Below, in pieces: positions 60,886 through 64,000 of a stretch of 64,000 nucleotides of DNA. Origin of the DNA: JAHEGP01 sp963751595 (GTDB lineage: Bacteria > Pseudomonadota > Gammaproteobacteria > Pseudomonadales > JAHEGP01). Where the stretch lies: contig CAVVVC010000004.1 of assembly GCA_963751595.1 (NCBI GenBank), positions 62,001 to 126,000 on the forward strand, given 5' to 3'. Position 1 is the first letter of the stretch. Every line of letters begins with the position of its first letter. The position numbers and the translations under genes were made by a program. The notes beneath the pieces are model-generated. The model was given only the letters and a program-made list of their open reading frames with translations, had not been told where the DNA came from and did not search any database.

Positions 60886-63468
60886 ATGAAATTGAAAACC
60901 AGGCAGGGTCTACCCGGCCCAACGACGTTATTACACTGCAGCTATACGACTTTGTTGGTCAGTCTGCTTGGATACTCGCTTCCAAGCGTCGCCCAGGCAC
61001 CACCGCCATTTCCGGCGCTTGCCACCATCGCCGTTCCCCAGCCCCTCGACCTCAACCAGTTTGTTAGCAATCAGTTCGCGGCGGAGGCACTGGGTAAGGC
61101 GCTGTTCTGGGATATGCAACTGGGAAGCGACGGGGTGCAGGCCTGTGCCAGTTGCCACTTTCATGCCGGGGCAGACAATCGCACGGTGAACCAGATCAAC
61201 CCGGGAACCCTGGGCAATGACGACCAGTTTGGTAACAATCGGCTCGGGTTGTTGGAACCGGCCCCGGGTGCGGTGCGGCTGAACCAGGAACTCACCCCGG
61301 CGCATTTCCCTCTGCACAAACTGAGAAACCAGCATGCCGTCGGCGAGCCGGGGAACAATGAGAGCAATGTGGTGGTTGACAACAACGACGTAGTGTCTTC
61401 CCAGGGCGTTGTGCTCATGGACTTCGTCGATATTCAAATCGGTAATCCGGTTGATATCGGCGCTGCGGTGGTTGATCCGGTTTTCAATGTCAACGGCACT
61501 AACGTCCGCCGGGTCGAGCCTCGTAATACCCCGACGGTCATCAACGCGGTATTCAATTTCGAGAATTTCCACGACGGTCGCGCCAATAATATTTTCAATG
61601 GCAATAACCCGTTTGGACCCGCTGACCCCAGGCCCCACCTGCTGAATAATGAAACCGGTACGCTGGTTCCGGAGGAGCTGCGGCTGCGCCACTCCTCGCT
61701 GGCTTCCCAGGCAGTGGGACCACCGCTGAGCGATTTCGAAATGTCGTGGCGCGGTCGGACCTGGCCCAAGGTGGGCAAGAAAATGCTCAGCCTGGAGCCG
61801 CTGGCCCAGCAGGCGGTGTCTCCGGATGATAGTCGCCTGGGCAACGTGGCCGACACTTCCGATGGAGCAGGATTAATCCCCACAGTCTCCTATGCTTCCT
61901 TGATCCAGTCAGCCTTCCCGGCAAAATACTGGAATAATACCACCGAGAAGGTGGTCTACGATGCCAGTGGCGATCCCAGCTTTTTGCCTGGTCCCGCGGA
62001 TCCTCTAAATACTAACGAATACACCCAAATGGAGGCCAACTTCTCCTTCTTCTTCGGTATCGCCCTGCAAATGTACCAGGCCACGCTCGTTGCCAGCGCT
62101 TCCAAGGTGGACAAGTTCATCGACGGCAGTGGCGCACTCACCAACGAAGAACAGCTGGGTATGGATGTGTTCGCCAACGACGGCAACTGTCTGGCCTGCC
62201 ATGGCGGCGGCACCTTGATGGATGTTGATACCGCACTTATCCAGGGCGTCGACCCGACCGGTAACCCCGTCCTTTTCGATCAGAATCCCTTGTTCGCCAA
62301 TGAGTTCATGCAGATCGCCACGGGTTTTGGCCTCTATGATAACGGCTTTCACAATACCGGGGTGCGCCCCACGGGTAACCCGGCAGCGCAGGCATTTGAT
62401 TATCTGGCTGTCAATGAAGACGTGGGGCGGGGCGGTATGACAGGTCTCGGAGGAGGCCTCACTGAGGTTTCCCTGTCGAAGGGTATTCTGGGCTTGCAGA
62501 ATACCGGCGGCCCTACACTGCAAATGCCCGGGCTGGCGCCATTGCCCGGCTATATGGCCGAATGGGTGCCGCCACTGCCACTGGGTTTCTTACCCAATGA
62601 CACCAACCCAATACCGGGGAGGGTCACCAACTTCGGTGCCTTCAAAACGCCTGGCTTGCGCAATATCGCGCTGCAGGGTCCCTACATGCATAACGGTGGC
62701 CTGTCGACCCTGCGCCAGGTGGTCGACTTCTACGTGCGCGGTGGCGACTTCCCTTTGACCAATGCCCATAACTTCGATTCCGAGGGCATGACGGTACTGC
62801 CCTTGTTGCGCGACACCGGCGCGGTGCCCGGGCAGCCGACACCGGAACAACTGCGAGACGCACTGGTGCAGTTTATGGTGGCCTTGACCGACTCCCGGGT
62901 GGCCAACGAGGAGGCACCCTTCGATCATCCGGAGTTGTTCGTACCCATTACCGGCACTGCGCCAGTTACCCCCGGTACCCGCGCGCTGCTGCTGGCAGAC
63001 ACTACCAATTTCCGCCAGGTCCCGGCTGTAGGCAGTGACGGTCGCAATGCGCTGTTCCTGCCCCCGCTAGGTACCTTTCTGGGTCTGAACCCCCGTAGCG
63101 CCAGCATTGTTGCCGATGCTGACCTCGATTTGATTGCCGACAACCTCGACAACTGCGAGGACGATGCCAACCCCTTGCAGGAAGATGGCGAAGGGGATGG
63201 CGCGGGTGATGCCTGCGATAACTGTGTTGCCGTGGCCAATGCCGATCAGCGCGATACCGATGGCGATGGCTTCGGCAATATCTGCGATGCGGACCTGAAC
63301 AACGACGGCAACACCAACCTGACCGACTTTGGCCTTTTTCGAACTTCTTTCGGTGCGAGCTCGCCGTTAAGTCCGGCAGAAGAAAATGCGGATTTGAACG
63401 GCGATGGCACGGTGAACCTGAGCGACTTTGGCTTATTTCGGAGTATGTTCGGCCAACCACCGGGGTAA
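60886..63468 (+). CDS. Secreted di-heme cytochrome c peroxidase-like protein with dockerin-like tail
   Basis: This 860-residue protein has a signal peptide ending near SVAQA (about residue 37). The enzyme part belongs to the CCP/MauG di-heme family. Heme site 1 is CASCHFH near residue 87. Heme site 2 is CLACHGG near 435. The late motif FKTPGLRNIALQGPYMHNGG has the distal-ligand region. It is long for the family, with large inserts. From about residue 745 come type-3-like repeats (DNLDNCEDDANPLQEDGEGD) and two dockerin-like loops: DLNNDGNTNLTDFGLFRTSF and DLNGDGTVNLSDFGLFRSMF. Such enzymes oxidise or activate substrates in the periplasm or outside the cell; the substrate is unknown. The start follows GAGG and a sigma-54 promoter. 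Confidence 0.85.
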   Translation: MKLKTRQGLPGPTTLLHCSYTTLLVSLLGYSLPSVAQAPPPFPALATIAVPQPLDLNQFVSNQFAAEALGKALFWDMQLGSDGVQACASCHFHAGADNRTVNQINPGTLGNDDQFGNNRLGLLEPAPGAVRLNQELTPAHFPLHKLRNQHAVGEPGNNESNVVVDNNDVVSSQGVVLMDFVDIQIGNPVDIGAAVVDPVFNVNGTNVRRVEPRNTPTVINAVFNFENFHDGRANNIFNGNNPFGPADPRPHLLNNETGTLVPEELRLRHSSLASQAVGPPLSDFEMSWRGRTWPKVGKKMLSLEPLAQQAVSPDDSRLGNVADTSDGAGLIPTVSYASLIQSAFPAKYWNNTTEKVVYDASGDPSFLPGPADPLNTNEYTQMEANFSFFFGIALQMYQATLVASASKVDKFIDGSGALTNEEQLGMDVFANDGNCLACHGGGTLMDVDTALIQGVDPTGNPVLFDQNPLFANEFMQIATGFGLYDNGFHNTGVRPTGNPAAQAFDYLAVNEDVGRGGMTGLGGGLTEVSLSKGILGLQNTGGPTLQMPGLAPLPGYMAEWVPPLPLGFLPNDTNPIPGRVTNFGAFKTPGLRNIALQGPYMHNGGLSTLRQVVDFYVRGGDFPLTNAHNFDSEGMTVLPLLRDTGAVPGQPTPEQLRDALVQFMVALTDSRVANEEAPFDHPELFVPITGTAPVTPGTRALLLADTTNFRQVPAVGSDGRNALFLPPLGTFLGLNPRSASIVADADLDLIADNLDNCEDDANPLQEDGEGDGAGDACDNCVAVANADQRDTDGDGFGNICDADLNNDGNTNLTDFGLFRTSFGASSPLSPAEENADLNGDGTVNLSDFGLFRSMFGQPPG

Positions 63469-63509
63469 TAGCGCGCTGCTGTGAAGACAGAAAAACAAGG
63501 ATAATAAAA

Positions 63510-64000
63510 ATGAAACTTTCTGAAAACGCTGCGTCTCATTGTCCCCGAGCGGGGGGCGCAGCAAAGGCGGTGTTACTGGCTGTTCTTCTCGCTGCAGGCC
63601 CCGCCCAGGCGGTGCTGGTGGATTTCGGCCCCATTGATCCTTCGCACGGTTACCCTCTGTGGTACCGCGGCGCAGATGGTCTTGGCCTTGAATTGTGCCT
63701 CAGCGAGGCCGCCGCCAATGCTGCTATTCCGGGTAACCTGCTTTGTCTGCTGGATCCAGGTGAAAGGCAGGAGCCAGGCAATCCGTTCATATCCTACCCG
63801 GATAATTTCTGGCCGGAGGTGTTCTGGACCCGGGTAGATGCAGAAACGCCCACAGCTTTGGGTAGTGCATTGTTGGTAACGGCCTTGGAGGGGGCATTTT
63901 TCAATGAGGAACCGGTCGCCGGCGAAAATATCAGCTTTGCCCGCATTCGCGTTCGTATCGACAACCCGGTCGCGGGCGCAGACCTTAAGGTCACCCATCC
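63510..64000 (+). CDS. Secreted protein, cut by the window end
   Basis: An open frame starts at ATG 63510 after an AAGG ribosome site and remains open to the last base (163 codons visible). A signal peptide has a hydrophobic core VLLAVLLAAGPAQA, with cleavage after AQA near residue 34. The mature part begins VLVDFGPIDPSHGYPLWYRG and continues beta-rich. I recognise no named domain. It follows the peroxidase gene by 41 bases and is probably cotranscribed from the sigma-54 promoter at 60600. A CTERM or dockerin end, if present, lies beyond the window. Confidence 0.75.
   Translation, partial: MKLSENAASHCPRAGGAAKAVLLAVLLAAGPAQAVLVDFGPIDPSHGYPLWYRGADGLGLELCLSEAAANAAIPGNLLCLLDPGERQEPGNPFISYPDNFWPEVFWTRVDAETPTALGSALLVTALEGAFFNEEPVAGENISFARIRVRIDNPVAGADLKVTH

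Noticed and set aside
1..64000. CRISPR arrays, tRNA or rRNA genes
   Set aside because: I saw no regularly spaced repeats with unique spacers, no cloverleaf-like tRNA sequence and no rRNA signature; small RNAs cannot be excluded by eye.

Overview
The window reads as one chromosomal segment of a Gram-negative gammaproteobacterium. The block ispB / rplU-rpmA-obgE-proB has the usual gammaproteobacterial order. The secretion and glycan genes are those of the exosortase / PEP-CTERM system found in many marine and environmental members. A Halieaceae- or Spongiibacteraceae-like host is my guess from gene content only.

Layout. (1) 349-6270: an exosortase-linked exopolysaccharide operon (initiating sugar transferase, export lipoprotein, Wzz-like chain-length protein, tyrosine-autokinase-like protein with a degenerate P-loop, outer-membrane barrel). 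(2) 6279-13137: exosortase fused to EpsI, two polysaccharide deacetylases, a FemAB-like protein with a SerRS-like coiled-coil arm, a small PEP-CTERM protein and a GT4 glycosyltransferase. (3) 13226-22756: an insertion-rich, partly AT-rich region with two related secreted jelly-roll-like proteins, a GT2, an acyltransferase, two IS1380-type copies (one broken), a decayed IS4-type transposase, an IS3-type fragment and a short inverted-repeat element. (4) 22768-39132: accessory glycan genes (acyltransferase, O-antigen-ligase-like protein, ATP-grasp enzyme, low-molecular-weight phosphatase, seven GTs, a formyltransferase/beta-propeller fusion, a DegT-like aminotransferase). (5) 39225-47616: the PrsT TPR lipoprotein, the PrsR sigma-54 activator, the PrsK sensor kinase and a DUF1631 protein, apparently one minus-strand operon. 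(6) 47806-52962: an FN3 lipoprotein, ispB, rplU, rpmA, obgE, proB. (7) 53075-64000: secreted proteins that look like clients of the system: two VPLPA-type CTERM proteins (one cohesin-like), two tandem paralogues (one with a dockerin-like tail), a di-heme peroxidase with a dockerin-like tail, and a cut-off secreted protein.

How the parts may work together. Regions 1, 2 and 4 would build and export an envelope polysaccharide. Exosortase would process the CTERM proteins. PrsK-PrsR would switch on sigma-54 promoters. Three good -24/-12 promoters lie in region 7, and each is accompanied by a 17-base motif related to TGTCGGTATTTTTTACA. Two copies of a divergent promoter module carry these sites; one copy was interrupted by a group II intron relic, the other by a MITE-like element. 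The least expected idea from the window is that an exosortase-processed cohesin-like protein and dockerin-tailed secreted proteins form a surface-display system under PrsKR / sigma-54 control. The domains and promoters are read from the sequence; the system is inference.
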